64,000 nt of DNA, taken from positions 248,001 to 312,000 of the forward strand of contig MLAV02000001.1 in assembly GCA_001870995.2 (NCBI GenBank). The letters run 5' to 3'. The stretch is from Chitinophaga sp. CB10. Lineage in GTDB: Bacteria; Bacteroidota; Bacteroidia; Chitinophagales; Chitinophagaceae. The position numbers were made by a program, and so were the translations under genes. This document shows positions 51,290 through 59,427 of this stretch, piece after piece; the stretch's first letter is position 1, and each line of letters starts with the position of its first letter. The notes beneath the pieces were generated by a model that saw nothing but the letters and a program-made list of their open reading frames with translations, was not told the origin of the DNA and ran no database searches.

Positions 51290-52123
51290 TTAAAACTGGT
51301 GGTGAATGCCGTTATACATCATTTCCAGCGCTACGAATGCAATGGCGGCGCAGAAGATATACCGTAAAGTACGTGGGTTCATGATCGTTAGGAGCCGCGC
51401 ACCGGTGAAAGCGCCGCCGAGCACGCCCAGCACAACGGGGAAGGCGATGCCCGGATCGATATAACCGCGTTGCAGGTACACCACTGCGCTGGCAGCGGCA
51501 GTAACGCCGATCATGAAGTTACTGGTGGTGGTACTTACTTTAAACGGGATGCGCATGGCGGAATCCATGGCCAATACTTTCAATGCGCCGGAGCCGATGC
51601 CCAGCAGGCCGGAGAGGACGCCGGCGATCAGCATCATCCCGAAGCCGCCGGCTACGTTTTTCAGTTCGTAATGCACAATACCATCTTTGGTAGGGTAGCT
51701 GCTGTTGAGCTTTAGCACGTGCGAGAGCCGGCTGCCCTGTTGCAGCGCGTGTTCGTTTTTGCGGCGCAGCGTCATGGCAGCGGAGAACAGCAGCACCACG
51801 CCGAACAGGATGGCGATGGTGTTGGTGGGCGTAAATACGGCTATCAGTGCGCCGCAAACAGCGCCTATGGTGGTGGCTATTTCCAGGAACATGCCCAGGC
51901 GGATGTTGGTGATTCCTTCCTTGATGTAGGCGCTGGCTGCGCCGGACGAATTGGCGATAGATGCCAGCAGCGCCGCGCCGATGGCGTAGCGAATATCCAC
52001 ATGGAAAACGAGCGTCAGCAGGGGAATAATGACCACGCCGCCGCCGAGGCCGGTGAGCGAGCCCAGGAGTCCGGCCACATAAGCCCCTGCCAGCATGATC
52101 AGTGTAAAGGTTAAGATCGTCAT
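51290..52123 (-). CDS. TSUP-family (TauE/SafE) anion exporter
   Basis: A 277-residue inner-membrane transporter with about eight helices and the paired TSUP motifs: GLLGSLTGLGGGVVIIPLLTL (helix 1-2) and VLSGLLGIGSGALKVLAMD in the second half. Family members export sulfite, sulfoacetate or other organosulfur anions, or take up related ions. It overlaps neither neighbour but is 3 bp from the GntR regulator upstream and 18 bp from DUF1634 downstream, so the three form an operon. The ligand of the regulator is probably the transported anion. Confidence 0.88.
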   Translation of the reverse strand: MTILTFTLIMLAGAYVAGLLGSLTGLGGGVVIIPLLTLVFHVDIRYAIGAALLASIANSSGAASAYIKEGITNIRLGMFLEIATTIGAVCGALIAVFTPTNTIAILFGVVLLFSAAMTLRRKNEHALQQGSRLSHVLKLNSSYPTKDGIVHYELKNVAGGFGMMLIAGVLSGLLGIGSGALKVLAMDSAMRIPFKVSTTTSNFMIGVTAAASAVVYLQRGYIDPGIAFPVVLGVLGGAFTGARLLTIMNPRTLRYIFCAAIAFVALEMMYNGIHHQF

Positions 52124-52126
52124 GGG

Positions 52127-52780
52127 TTAATAGTTATTGTCAATGATTTCCTGTATTACCTGCAAGGCCGCTTTCGGCTTCTTTGCTTTGATGGCTTTAT
52201 ACAATTGTTCATGCAGGTGGTGGGAGATAGCAAAATGCCCAACGCCCTGCTTGTCCCGTTTGCTGAAAAAATCCCTTATCACCGCGGTGAAGCTCTGGTA
52301 AAGGTCCGCCAGCACGTCATTCTGTGTCGCCCTGGCAATGGCCATATGAAAGGCAATGTCCGCCTCTGCGCAGCCCTCGTTATCATTAGCCATGATGGCG
52401 GCTTTGCGTAGCTGCAGCTGCTTTTCAATTGCGGCCAGCTGGGCGGCAGTGTGGTTTTCGGCTGCCAGTTTCACAATTTCAGTATCCAGCATGCGGCGTA
52501 CCTGGTTGATTTCCTCAAAATCAGCCCGGCGCAGCCGCTGGTCCAGCGATTCCGGCTGTATGTGCTGGCTGACAAAGGTGCCGGCCCCTTGCTGCACCCG
52601 TAAAATACCGCTGTTGGCGAGGGTTTTGATGGCCTCCCTGATGGTCGACCGCCCAACGCCATACAGCTCCATCAGCTCCGGCTCTGCGGGAATCTTAGCC
52701 CCGGGCTTGTACTTGCCCCGGGAGATGTCTTTCTGTATGGCGCTGATCACCTTGTCAGATAATTTAGGTAGGTGTTCCAT
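52127..52780 (-). CDS. GntR/FadR-family transcriptional regulator (FCD domain)
   Basis: A 217-residue repressor. The N-terminal winged helix contains AEPELMELYGVGRSTIREAIKTLANSGILRVQQGAGTFV (residues about 32-70), and the C-terminal FCD helical ligand domain spans about 85-215 with metal-type His residues (AFHMAIARA, FAISHHLHEQL). It heads the operon with the TSUP exporter and DUF1634, and is expected to respond to the exported carboxylate or sulfonate. Two palindromes overlap or precede its start codon and suggest autoregulation. Confidence 0.9.
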   Translation of the reverse strand: MEHLPKLSDKVISAIQKDISRGKYKPGAKIPAEPELMELYGVGRSTIREAIKTLANSGILRVQQGAGTFVSQHIQPESLDQRLRRADFEEINQVRRMLDTEIVKLAAENHTAAQLAAIEKQLQLRKAAIMANDNEGCAEADIAFHMAIARATQNDVLADLYQSFTAVIRDFFSKRDKQGVGHFAISHHLHEQLYKAIKAKKPKAALQVIQEIIDNNY

Positions 52781-52823
52781 AATCCTGATTATGATACAAA
52801 GGTATGATGTTTATTTAAACATC
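52780..52823. promoter_or_regulatory. Operator-like palindromes upstream of the GntR operon
   Basis: GATGTTTA-TT-TAAACATC (52806-52823) is a perfect 8-2-8 inverted repeat, and ATAATC-CT-GATTAT (52780-52793) a 6-2-6 repeat reaching the start codon. A partial minus-strand -7 box (TACCTTG) lies between them. FadR-type regulators usually bind such sites near their own promoter. Confidence 0.5.
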
Positions 52824-52901
52824 TGATGTTTTATTTTTTGGCAAGGTATTTTCCACGGGATGTAAAAGGGGAGAATGCGGGGTTTTATCGTTGATTCTGC
52901 C

Positions 52902-52909
52902 TATTTTTG
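52902..52909 (+). promoter_or_regulatory. -7 box for the DUF493 gene
   Basis: TATTTTTG matches the Bacteroidota -7 consensus TAnnTTTG exactly, 47 bp before the ATG at 52957. No TTTG was found at the expected upstream distance. Confidence 0.4.
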
Positions 52910-52956
52910 TAGTTGATTTTTTAACAAGGGGCGACCCATTACAAGAACGACAGCAT

Positions 52957-53259
52957 ATGAGTACAAACGCTAATAATGCCAACGCCGGCACAGATCCTTA
53001 TGAGAATTTCAGGGCCTTGCTACAGAAAAATGTTAGTTTCCCTTGTCATTATACGTTCAAGTTTATTGTAAAGGTGGACGATCAGAAGCATGACCAGATC
53101 CTGGCGGTGTTTGACGGAAAGCACGCACAGATAACCGAAAACAATTCATCGCAGGGAAAGTACAGGTCTTTTAGTGTGGTGGTGCCTGTGAAAGATGAAG
53201 AGGAAGTAATCGACTATTATAAACAGGTTTCCAGGATTGAATCTGTTATTATGTTATAA
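52957..53259 (+). CDS. DUF493 (YbeD-like) protein
   Basis: A 100-residue cytoplasmic protein with a short flexible N-terminus and a ferredoxin-like alpha/beta fold: FPCHYTFKFIVKVDDQKHDQILAVF, then YRSFSVVVPVKDEEEVIDYYKQVSRIESVIM, the standard DUF493 ending. The family has ACT-like structure and a suggested role in allosteric control of lipoate or other metabolism, unproven. The ATG at 52957 is chosen because residues before it are unconserved and the -7 box lies upstream at 52902. It is monocistronic and closed by a 15-bp hairpin. Confidence 0.85.
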   Translation: MSTNANNANAGTDPYENFRALLQKNVSFPCHYTFKFIVKVDDQKHDQILAVFDGKHAQITENNSSQGKYRSFSVVVPVKDEEEVIDYYKQVSRIESVIML

Positions 53260-53264
53260 AAATG

Positions 53265-53299
53265 CAGCAGGGCAAGGCGTACAGCCTTGCCCTGCTGCT
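53265..53299. terminator. 15-bp perfect hairpin between convergent genes
   Basis: GCAGCAGGGCAAGGC (53265-53279) and its complement (53285-53299) with a 5-nt loop. It starts six bases after the DUF493 stop and lies before the end of the minus-strand lipoprotein gene. No long T-run is present on either side. Confidence 0.75.
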
Positions 53300-53316
53300 A
53301 AATACAGGATAATTAC

Positions 53317-53982
53317 TTATTCTATCATGGAAGGAGTTTCCTGGTATTGCAAATTGATGCGGCCCAATTTTCCACTGCTGAAATGTAAGGTCACTACATA
53401 CACCCCTTTTGCTGTTGCACTCACCGGAGCGCTGGTAGCAAACTGCCAGGTATCCCATTTCTTCATTTCCAGGTCGAAGCCTGATGTCAATGGCTTATTT
53501 CCCATCGATATCTCATAATTTCCATGGTAAGGCCATGCCTTAAAGATTTCACTCATTTTCGTTTGCAATGCGGCGCCACCGTCCCCAACGCTCAGATACG
53601 CCGTTGTGCCGGCCGGCCAGCGTTGCAACGGGTAAATGCCGTCTGGTCCGCTCCAGCGTATCCGGGAAATGTTGTTGTTATACTCGATCTGAACCACGCC
53701 GGCGGAGTCAATCTGGTGAATCATGAAGGTGTTGTACAAGGCAGGGTTCCCCTGGAAATCGGATACTTTTACATATTGGTGCCGGGGGAGGCTATATACA
53801 GCCTTCACGCCCAGGCCTCCGGGCAGGTCCTGGAGCTGTCCGTACACCTGTTCGGGCGTACTCCCAATCATAATGCCCCAGCGGCTTCCGCTAGTAATGT
53901 CTTCATTGGCGGGAATAGTATCGTCTTTTTTGCAGGAAAACAGTAAGCATACAGGTACAAACAATAAAAGCAAAGATTTCAT
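53317..53982 (-). CDS. Lipoprotein of unknown function
   Basis: A 221-residue lipoprotein: signal peptide MKSLLLLFVPVCLLFSC with lipobox LFSC (Cys17) followed by KKDD. The mature part starts SGSRWGIMIGSTPEQVYGQLQDL, which looks like a SmpA/BamE-style alpha-beta opening, and continues with beta-rich sequence to the end. A two-layer sandwich repeat is possible but not certain. No family assigned. It is transcribed alone, and its 5' side faces the YceI gene across a 242-bp gap. Confidence 0.7.
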   Translation of the reverse strand: MKSLLLLFVPVCLLFSCKKDDTIPANEDITSGSRWGIMIGSTPEQVYGQLQDLPGGLGVKAVYSLPRHQYVKVSDFQGNPALYNTFMIHQIDSAGVVQIEYNNNISRIRWSGPDGIYPLQRWPAGTTAYLSVGDGGAALQTKMSEIFKAWPYHGNYEISMGNKPLTSGFDLEMKKWDTWQFATSAPVSATAKGVYVVTLHFSSGKLGRINLQYQETPSMIE

Positions 53983-54184
53983 ATGGGTTGATATTTATGC
54001 TGCTGAATTTCGTCTTTTTGCCGGATTTTTTAATCTTCAAAACCTCAAACAGGCCCTGTACGGGCATTCCCGGTTTCGCAGGCCCTCAAGAACTTTATCT
54101 AGCTTCCCGGAAGCAAATTTTGTCAGAATTGTTAAAAGATTGACATTTTTCAATATCTTGTACATACAATTGACATTAATCCCC

Positions 54185-54192
54185 TATTTTTG
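54185..54192 (+). promoter_or_regulatory. -7 box for the YceI gene
   Basis: TATTTTTG, an exact match to TAnnTTTG, 32 bp before the ATG at 54225. A TTG at 54158-54160 is slightly too distant for an ideal -33 box. Confidence 0.4.
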
Positions 54193-54224
54193 TGCACCAA
54201 TATATATGTAATAAAAACAAATTT

Positions 54225-54896
54225 ATGAAGCAAACAGTACCTGCGCTCGCGCTGCTGCTCACACTGGCAGCTTGTGGCGGTGCTTCGACCGAAACGGCGA
54301 AGACCGAAGCAAAACAAGAAGCGGCTGTAGCCACCGGCACAGCTTATGTTATTGACACTGCCACCACTTCTGTACAATGGCGTGCTACTCACAAAGGCGG
54401 TTTCGCACCTCGCTTTGGAACAATCAAAGTAACCGATGGTACCCTGAACGTAGAAAACGGCGCCATCACCAGCGGTAACTTCGAAGTTAACATGAACAGC
54501 CTGACCGCTGATCCGGCTTCTGTTACTGAAGCAGACAAAAAATCCACTGACCTGGATGGTCACCTGAAAAGTGCTGACTTCTTCGATACTGCAAAGTATC
54601 CAACCGCTAAGTTCGTGATCACTGCTGTTGCTCCTTTCGACAGCACCAAAGCTAAAAGTCTGTTACCAGGCGCTACTAACCTGATCAGCGGCAACCTCAC
54701 CCTGAAAGACAGCACCCTGAACATCACTTTCCCTGCACAAATCACTGTTACTGACGCAGAAGTTACTGCAAACGCAAAATTTGTTATCGATCGTTCCGCA
54801 TGGGGCATCAGCTACAAAACTGAAGGTAGCCCTGAAAACTGGATGATCAGCAAAGATGTTGAAATTGGTTTCAGCCTGAAAGCTGCCAAAAAATAA
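54225..54896 (+). CDS. YceI-family lipoprotein
   Basis: A 223-residue lipoprotein (signal peptide ending LAACGG, Cys near residue 17) with a lipocalin-like YceI barrel: AYVIDTATTSVQWRATHKGGFAPRFGTIKVTDGTL in pieces, then DLDGHLKSADFFDTAKYPTAKFVITAV, both typical of the family. YceI proteins bind polyisoprenoids or amphiphiles in the periplasm. Codon choice differs from neighbours: it favours GCT, ACT, GTT and AAC over GCG/GCC, the usual sign of very high expression. The start at 54225 follows the -7 box; an in-frame GTG at 54192 would lie inside it. Confidence 0.9.
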   Translation: MKQTVPALALLLTLAACGGASTETAKTEAKQEAAVATGTAYVIDTATTSVQWRATHKGGFAPRFGTIKVTDGTLNVENGAITSGNFEVNMNSLTADPASVTEADKKSTDLDGHLKSADFFDTAKYPTAKFVITAVAPFDSTKAKSLLPGATNLISGNLTLKDSTLNITFPAQITVTDAEVTANAKFVIDRSAWGISYKTEGSPENWMISKDVEIGFSLKAAKK

Positions 54897-54925
54897 TTCA
54901 GCATTTTGTGATTTGATAAATCGAA

Positions 54926-54962
54926 AAAGCGCCTGGCAAAACCTGCCAGGCGCTTTCTTTTT
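54926..54962 (+). terminator. Rho-independent terminator of the YceI gene
   Basis: Perfect 13-bp stem AAAGCGCCTGGCA (54926-54938) / TGCCAGGCGCTTT (54944-54956), 5-nt loop, then CTTTTTTT. Confidence 0.95.
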
Positions 54963-55043
54963 TATAACCGTTCATATTACCGGTGGCGGGTAGTAAGGAT
55001 AATTCCACTTTGAAACAGCGGCCTTACCACATTTACACCAGCT

Positions 55044-56189
55044 TTATTTGTTGCCGGTAATAATCAAAGTAATACCACCTTTTACCTTTCCGGTACCCAC
55101 ATTGGTATTGACAATATTCACCGCAATCGCTTCTCCCGGAACAAGGCCGAAATCAGGGATCTTCAGGCTGAATTTTGAACATTTGTTGCTGTCGAAAATG
55201 CTGTTGAATTCCTTGAACAGCGCTTTGAAAGACGTAGCAGGCGCCGCGCCGCTGGCTATCTGCCGGATGGCTGCATCCACTTGTCTTTGTATGGCCTGCT
55301 GCCTGTCCACACTCATGCCTTCCTTGCTCTGGCTGGTAACGTCAAAGCCTGTACGACCTGCCTTCACCGTTACATTCTCCGCACCCTTGCTGTCCAGTAC
55401 AGGTACCAGCTTGCTCACCAGGTCCGCGGTATTTTCGCGGAAGCGGAAGTTGGCCAGGGCCGGGTGTTGCAGCGCCAGGATTTCATCCTTCGTCAGCGCT
55501 ACGAATTTGATGTTTTCCAGCGCATTAGCGGCATGGATCAGCTGGAAGTTATAGTTCTGCGCCTGGCCGGTAATGTTCAGGTTCTTCTGCCCGATGTGGC
55601 GGTCCAGGGTAGGGTCGAGGCCGTAGAGGCTCAGCGGCTTGTCGAGCGGACTAAATGAATAAGTGCGCGCAAACAGGCAACGGTGGCCCGCCTGGTGGTT
55701 CTGTACATCAAAAGGCACGTTCACGCTGCCGCTGCCCAGCGGCAGTAACATTGTGTTGAGCTGGGTCAGCGCAATGTTTTCCGCATAACGGGTATCAAAA
55801 CCCAGGGAAGGCGTGCAGAGGAAGAACTCCACCTTGGCCGCCGGCACAATAATATCGCCGCGGTTATTCACCGTACACTGGATGTTATACTGCTGGCCCG
55901 CCTGCAGCTGCGTGGTCGGCGCGCCGGGGTTGGCCACCGGCGTGATCGTAATATCCGGCGAGTTCCAGAAAGTAATATTGCTGAACGGGCGGATGCCGAT
56001 ATCATTGCTGTAAGAGCGGATATAAAGGAATGAACTGTCGTTCACTTTTTCAGGGCGTCGTTTGCCGCCGGTAGTATTGGCTGCGGCATAGAGGCGGCTG
56101 ACAAGTGCGGGAGCTTCGGCGGTGTACTTTTCAGTGGTGCTTTGCAGCTCCTTCAGGTATGCTTGTATGTTTGCGATTGTTTCGTTCAT
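55044..56189 (-). CDS. CARDB-like protein, partner of the phospholipase C-like protein
   Basis: A 381-residue protein without a signal peptide. A helical start (NETIANIQAYLKELQSTTEKY) is followed by an Ig-like CARDB-type domain (about 65-180: SSFLYIRSYSNDIGIRPF, then AGQQYNIQCTVNNRGDIIVPAAKVEFFLCTPS). A middle region holds LSLYGLDPTLDRHIGQKNLNI. A C-terminal beta domain ends FGLVPGEAIAVNIVNTNVGTGKVKGGITLIITGN. It is the second gene of a two-gene operon, 42 bp after the phospholipase-like gene. No function is known. The absence of an export signal in both proteins suggests intracellular storage or a non-classical delivery route. Confidence 0.65.
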   Translation of the reverse strand: MNETIANIQAYLKELQSTTEKYTAEAPALVSRLYAAANTTGGKRRPEKVNDSSFLYIRSYSNDIGIRPFSNITFWNSPDITITPVANPGAPTTQLQAGQQYNIQCTVNNRGDIIVPAAKVEFFLCTPSLGFDTRYAENIALTQLNTMLLPLGSGSVNVPFDVQNHQAGHRCLFARTYSFSPLDKPLSLYGLDPTLDRHIGQKNLNITGQAQNYNFQLIHAANALENIKFVALTKDEILALQHPALANFRFRENTADLVSKLVPVLDSKGAENVTVKAGRTGFDVTSQSKEGMSVDRQQAIQRQVDAAIRQIASGAAPATSFKALFKEFNSIFDSNKCSKFSLKIPDFGLVPGEAIAVNIVNTNVGTGKVKGGITLIITGNK

Positions 56190-56231
56190 GAGTTTTAATT
56201 TTTTTGGATAGATGGAATAAGAAAGGATTTA

Positions 56232-58145
56232 TCAGGCCGGCGGAATGAAAGTAAGGTCAACCGGCGTGGTGTCGAGCTGGTCAGGCTGCTCGCGCGGATC
56301 GCCCTTCTGCGTCCAGCAGGGATAACCATAGCCCCTGTCGGCATCCAGGTTGAAATCCGGGAACTTCACGTTCTTTTTCCAGCGGTCATAAATCTCTTCC
56401 GTCAGCATCATCGCGTTACCGAGAGAAGGTTTGATACCTGTCGTAGAAGCGGGATTGAAGGCTGCAATAACCTGCGATTCCGGTCCGTTGAGGGTAGCCA
56501 GCGTATCGATCAGCGTTTTGCTCAGCGGAATTTTATCAAATGCATAGTGCAATGCCGTATTGCTGAAATAGCTGTTAGGCGCGGGATGCGCAGGATTCTG
56601 TTCTGTAGCGCCGGATACCGGTGGATAGATCATATGTTTTTCGCGGTGGAATATCTCATCCAGGAATCCGCCTGCGCCCAGGGTTACAGCCAGTTTAGGC
56701 AGCTGGCCAAACAGGTCGCCGGCTTTGGTGCCCAGCGGGTCAGGGAAGCTGGTGTTTTTGAACTGCGCAAAACGAGGTTCGTTCAGGTGTTCCTGCATCG
56801 GGAAGGCAAGGCCGTTGAAAGCCACACCCAGCCTGAAGTTTTGGAAAGCGTTATAGAGTTGCTCGTACACCAGGCTGGCGGCATAACGGATACCGGCAGT
56901 GGTGAGGGTGGTGATGGAACCCAGGATAGCGTCTACCAGCGCATGGGCGGCCGCAACTGCTGCGAGGATCAGCGCCGCGAGGATCAGGAAGATGGCGAGG
57001 AAGCTGAAGTTGCCGGCCTGGTCTACCGCGTCTTCGATGAAGTCGCCAATGTCGCCAAGGTCATCCATCGCTTTTTCCCATACTTCTTCCAGTTCTGCAG
57101 TGAGGCTGTAAGGTACCGGGAAAGGCAGGGTGCCGGTGTCGGTAGCATTGCGCAGCCACTTGTACCAGAGGCGGTAAGCGTTATTGATGTCTTCCGCGCT
57201 GACAGGCGGGCCGTATTCATTATCATCAGCCGCGCCGGTGTTGAATACTTCATTCAGCGTTTCGGCAATGAATTTGGCCAGTTCCTCCGGCATGTGCGTG
57301 TTCGGATCAGGTACTTCGTCTTCTGCATCCGGCGCGGAAATATTGCCGTCAAAGTTGAAGTTATAAAGCGCATGCAGTTTGGAGCGGTTCCAGTCGGTAC
57401 CATTCTTCGCAAACATATTGAATACGTCCTGGTAATTTTCCAGGGTCTTATGCCGTTGCGCATGGATACGGTAAGGTCCGCCGGAATTGATATTTACAAA
57501 CGGGTGGCCTACAGTGTCTGCCGTGAAGTGGGTGAGGTAGCCGAGTGCATACAGGTGCAAGGGGGAATTGGCAGGGGCCTTGTCCAGCAGGGCTTTTGCA
57601 TACCTGCCGGTTTTACGGTAGTGCATGGCGTCAAACCACCACCATTTGCCTTTGTCCTGCCCGTCGCGGTAAGGGTGCGCCAACACATTGTAAATATTGA
57701 ATTCGGTAACGAACTCTTTCAGCATTTCCACCAGGTTGGCAGCGAGGCCGTCAATCACCTTTTGCAGGTCCTTGAACATCTCTTCAATTTCTGAAAGGGT
57801 AGAGGAGTTGCTGATCACCTGGTCAGCCGCATAGCCGGCGGCTTCCACGGCATCGATGATAGGCTGCGGCACAGCGTCCAGCAAGCCTTCCTTGAAGTTG
57901 TCGATGGCGTCATACACTTTGAAGTAAATCTGCGCCAGCTCGCCTACCGTGCCGTTCCAGTCTTTGGTGTTGAAAAACAGGAAATCAGGTCCCTGGCATC
58001 CGAGGAAAAGGAAAGGCAGGTTTTTAGGATCAGAGAGGGCAGCCTGTATGTCGGCATACGCCGCATTGCTGCCAAGTCCTTGGCCATTTTGAATTTGCGA
58101 CCGTAATTGTTGTGCGATCATGTGATGCAACGATGGTCCGGGCAT
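56232..58145 (-). CDS. Leaderless zinc-dependent phospholipase C-like protein
   Basis: A 637-residue protein. The N-terminal 240 residues carry the zinc-dependent phospholipase C (S1/P1-like) ligand pattern: His7/His8 (PGPSLHHMIA), Asp54 (GCQGPDFLFFN), His175 (WFDAMHYRKTG), His206-x3-Asp210-x3-His214 (YLTHFTADTVGHPF) and His232-x3-Glu236. There is no signal peptide, unlike secreted bacterial PLCs, which are about 280 residues. The extra 390 residues include an acidic region (260-345) and a long hydrophobic helix pair (about 388-425). The substrate is unproven. It is transcribed from a consensus promoter and followed by the CARDB-like gene. It could be a lipid-targeting effector or toxin. Confidence 0.8.
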   Translation of the reverse strand: MPGPSLHHMIAQQLRSQIQNGQGLGSNAAYADIQAALSDPKNLPFLFLGCQGPDFLFFNTKDWNGTVGELAQIYFKVYDAIDNFKEGLLDAVPQPIIDAVEAAGYAADQVISNSSTLSEIEEMFKDLQKVIDGLAANLVEMLKEFVTEFNIYNVLAHPYRDGQDKGKWWWFDAMHYRKTGRYAKALLDKAPANSPLHLYALGYLTHFTADTVGHPFVNINSGGPYRIHAQRHKTLENYQDVFNMFAKNGTDWNRSKLHALYNFNFDGNISAPDAEDEVPDPNTHMPEELAKFIAETLNEVFNTGAADDNEYGPPVSAEDINNAYRLWYKWLRNATDTGTLPFPVPYSLTAELEEVWEKAMDDLGDIGDFIEDAVDQAGNFSFLAIFLILAALILAAVAAAHALVDAILGSITTLTTAGIRYAASLVYEQLYNAFQNFRLGVAFNGLAFPMQEHLNEPRFAQFKNTSFPDPLGTKAGDLFGQLPKLAVTLGAGGFLDEIFHREKHMIYPPVSGATEQNPAHPAPNSYFSNTALHYAFDKIPLSKTLIDTLATLNGPESQVIAAFNPASTTGIKPSLGNAMMLTEEIYDRWKKNVKFPDFNLDADRGYGYPCWTQKGDPREQPDQLDTTPVDLTFIPPA

Positions 58146-58267
58146 AACTAAATTTTTTGGGGTTAAATAATAAAACGATTCACCAGCAGTAACGGGCCGG
58201 TTGATTAATAAACAGATAGTGCTACAGTACCGGCTATTTTGAGGTGCGTTACTTTGATGTTGGATGC

Positions 58268-58298
58268 AAAATTAGTCAGACGGATAATTGTTGCAAAG
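58268..58298 (-). promoter_or_regulatory. Consensus Bacteroidota promoter for the phospholipase-like operon
   Basis: On the minus strand TTTG (58295-58298), exactly 19 bp, TAATTTTG (58268-58275): a full match to TTTG-N19-TAnnTTTG. The transcript would start near 58262, leaving a leader of about 117 nt. The remainder of the 329-bp gap 58146-58474 holds the terminator at 58444 and no other clear feature. Confidence 0.7.
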
Positions 58299-58443
58299 GG
58301 GGAAAATGCTGGTTTACCAATATCCGGGGCGCTACGGCGGACGAGCGGCGGCAAATGATTTGTAACCGGCCGGATTTTTTTGAAAAGCGGAACAAGGGGA
58401 ATACGTAGAAATACGTATAGTGAGCAAGTCGCCATCGGGCCAT

Positions 58444-58468
58444 AAAAAAAGACCGCGATAGCGGTCTT
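58444..58468 (-). terminator. Rho-independent terminator of the NAD(P)-binding protein gene
   Basis: Stem AAGACCGC (58449-58456) / GCGGTCTT (58461-58468), 4-nt loop, followed on the minus strand by seven T residues. It lies 6 bp past the stop of the 58475-59125 gene. Confidence 0.9.
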
Positions 58469-58474
58469 CCTTAC

Positions 58475-59125
58475 TCAATAACCTATGGTGAATCGCTCCC
58501 GGTGATGCTGTGGTTTTTCCAGCTCATCGATCATCGCCACGGCATAATCTTCCACGGAAATTTTACTCTGGCCTTTATCGTCTACGATCAGGTCGTTTTT
58601 ACCGAGGCGGTATTTGCCGGTACGCTCGCCGGGGCTGATGTTGCCGGCCGGGGAAAAGAATACCCAGTCCAGTTCTTTTTCTTTGGGGAGAAGATCATGG
58701 TACACTTCGGCCAAGGCCTTCACTGCAGGTAACATTTGTTCGGGAATAGCGCCGCTATCCATCACCGTTACCCCGGGTTTGATAAACAGGGACCCTGCCC
58801 CGCCAACCACCAGCAGCCGCTTAACGCCTGCATCTTTCACGCCGGCGATAATAGACTTGTAGCCGCTGAGCGTTTCATTGGCAATATGCGGATTACTCCA
58901 TCCGGGGTTGTAAGCGCTGATCACCGCCTCCGCGCCTTTCACGGCATCCGACACAATGCCGGGATTTTGAATATCGCCGTGCACCGCTTCCAGCCGGTCG
59001 TCCTTAATATTGATCTTCTCCGGATTGCGTACCACCGTCTTTACCTGGTGGCCCCTTGATAATGCTTCTTTCACGAGTGCCGAGCCAACAAAGCCGCTGC
59101 CACCGATGATTACTATGTTTGCCAT
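58475..59125 (-). CDS. NAD(P)-dependent oxidoreductase (atypical SDR, NmrA-like/YwnB type)
   Basis: A 216-residue Rossmann-fold protein starting MANIVIIGGSGFVGSALVKEA, with the GGSGFVG dinucleotide motif at residues 8-14. It continues with VKTVVRNPEKINIKDDRLEAVHGDI (second strand and acidic third-strand end, typical of NADP-type proteins) and ends near ISVEDYAVAMIDELEKPQHHRERFTIGY. It resembles NAD(P)H-binding proteins such as YwnB that act as reductases or redox sensors. The start at 59125 is set by homology; 34 upstream in-frame residues are unconserved. It is monocistronic and ends at a strong terminator. Confidence 0.85.
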   Translation of the reverse strand: MANIVIIGGSGFVGSALVKEALSRGHQVKTVVRNPEKINIKDDRLEAVHGDIQNPGIVSDAVKGAEAVISAYNPGWSNPHIANETLSGYKSIIAGVKDAGVKRLLVVGGAGSLFIKPGVTVMDSGAIPEQMLPAVKALAEVYHDLLPKEKELDWVFFSPAGNISPGERTGKYRLGKNDLIVDDKGQSKISVEDYAVAMIDELEKPQHHRERFTIGY

Positions 59126-59208
59126 ATGAATGCTGTTTGTATAGGGATAACAACCAGTGGGGGAAAATGTTGGAGCAGGGAGTATTACCTGGCATGCCCT
59201 TATCCCGT

Positions 59209-59322
59209 AATCTGGTCCGATTGCCATTGCCAGCCATGTATTAAGTTTGGAAATCCTGTTTGAAAACCATAATTTTTTGAATCAATACTGTAACTAAATC
59301 CGGTCCGATATAATTAGATTTG
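59209..59322 (+). promoter_or_regulatory. pao operon promoter region with paired direct repeats
   Basis: A perfect -7 box TAGATTTG (59315-59322) has no TTTG at the normal distance. Instead the 13-bp repeat AATC(C/T)GGTCCGAT occurs at 59209-59221 and at 59297-59309, the second ending five bases before the -7 box. This is the arrangement expected for an activator-dependent promoter. The AraC-type regulator encoded at 63.4 kb is a candidate. The rest of the 302-bp gap 59126-59427 has no other recognised feature. Confidence 0.45.
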
Positions 59323-59427
59323 TGCTGTTTCAGCCATGATCCTGATTTATTGGCAATTTTCTGATAAGGAACTACCTGGTGTACAGGAGGCCGGATCAAC
59401 TCCTCCTCACCACACAACACTGCGTTT

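Noticed and set aside
56547..57794. 415-codon open frame antisense to the phospholipase-like gene
   Set aside because: No promoter or domain; the minus strand carries the zinc-ligand pattern and a consensus promoter.
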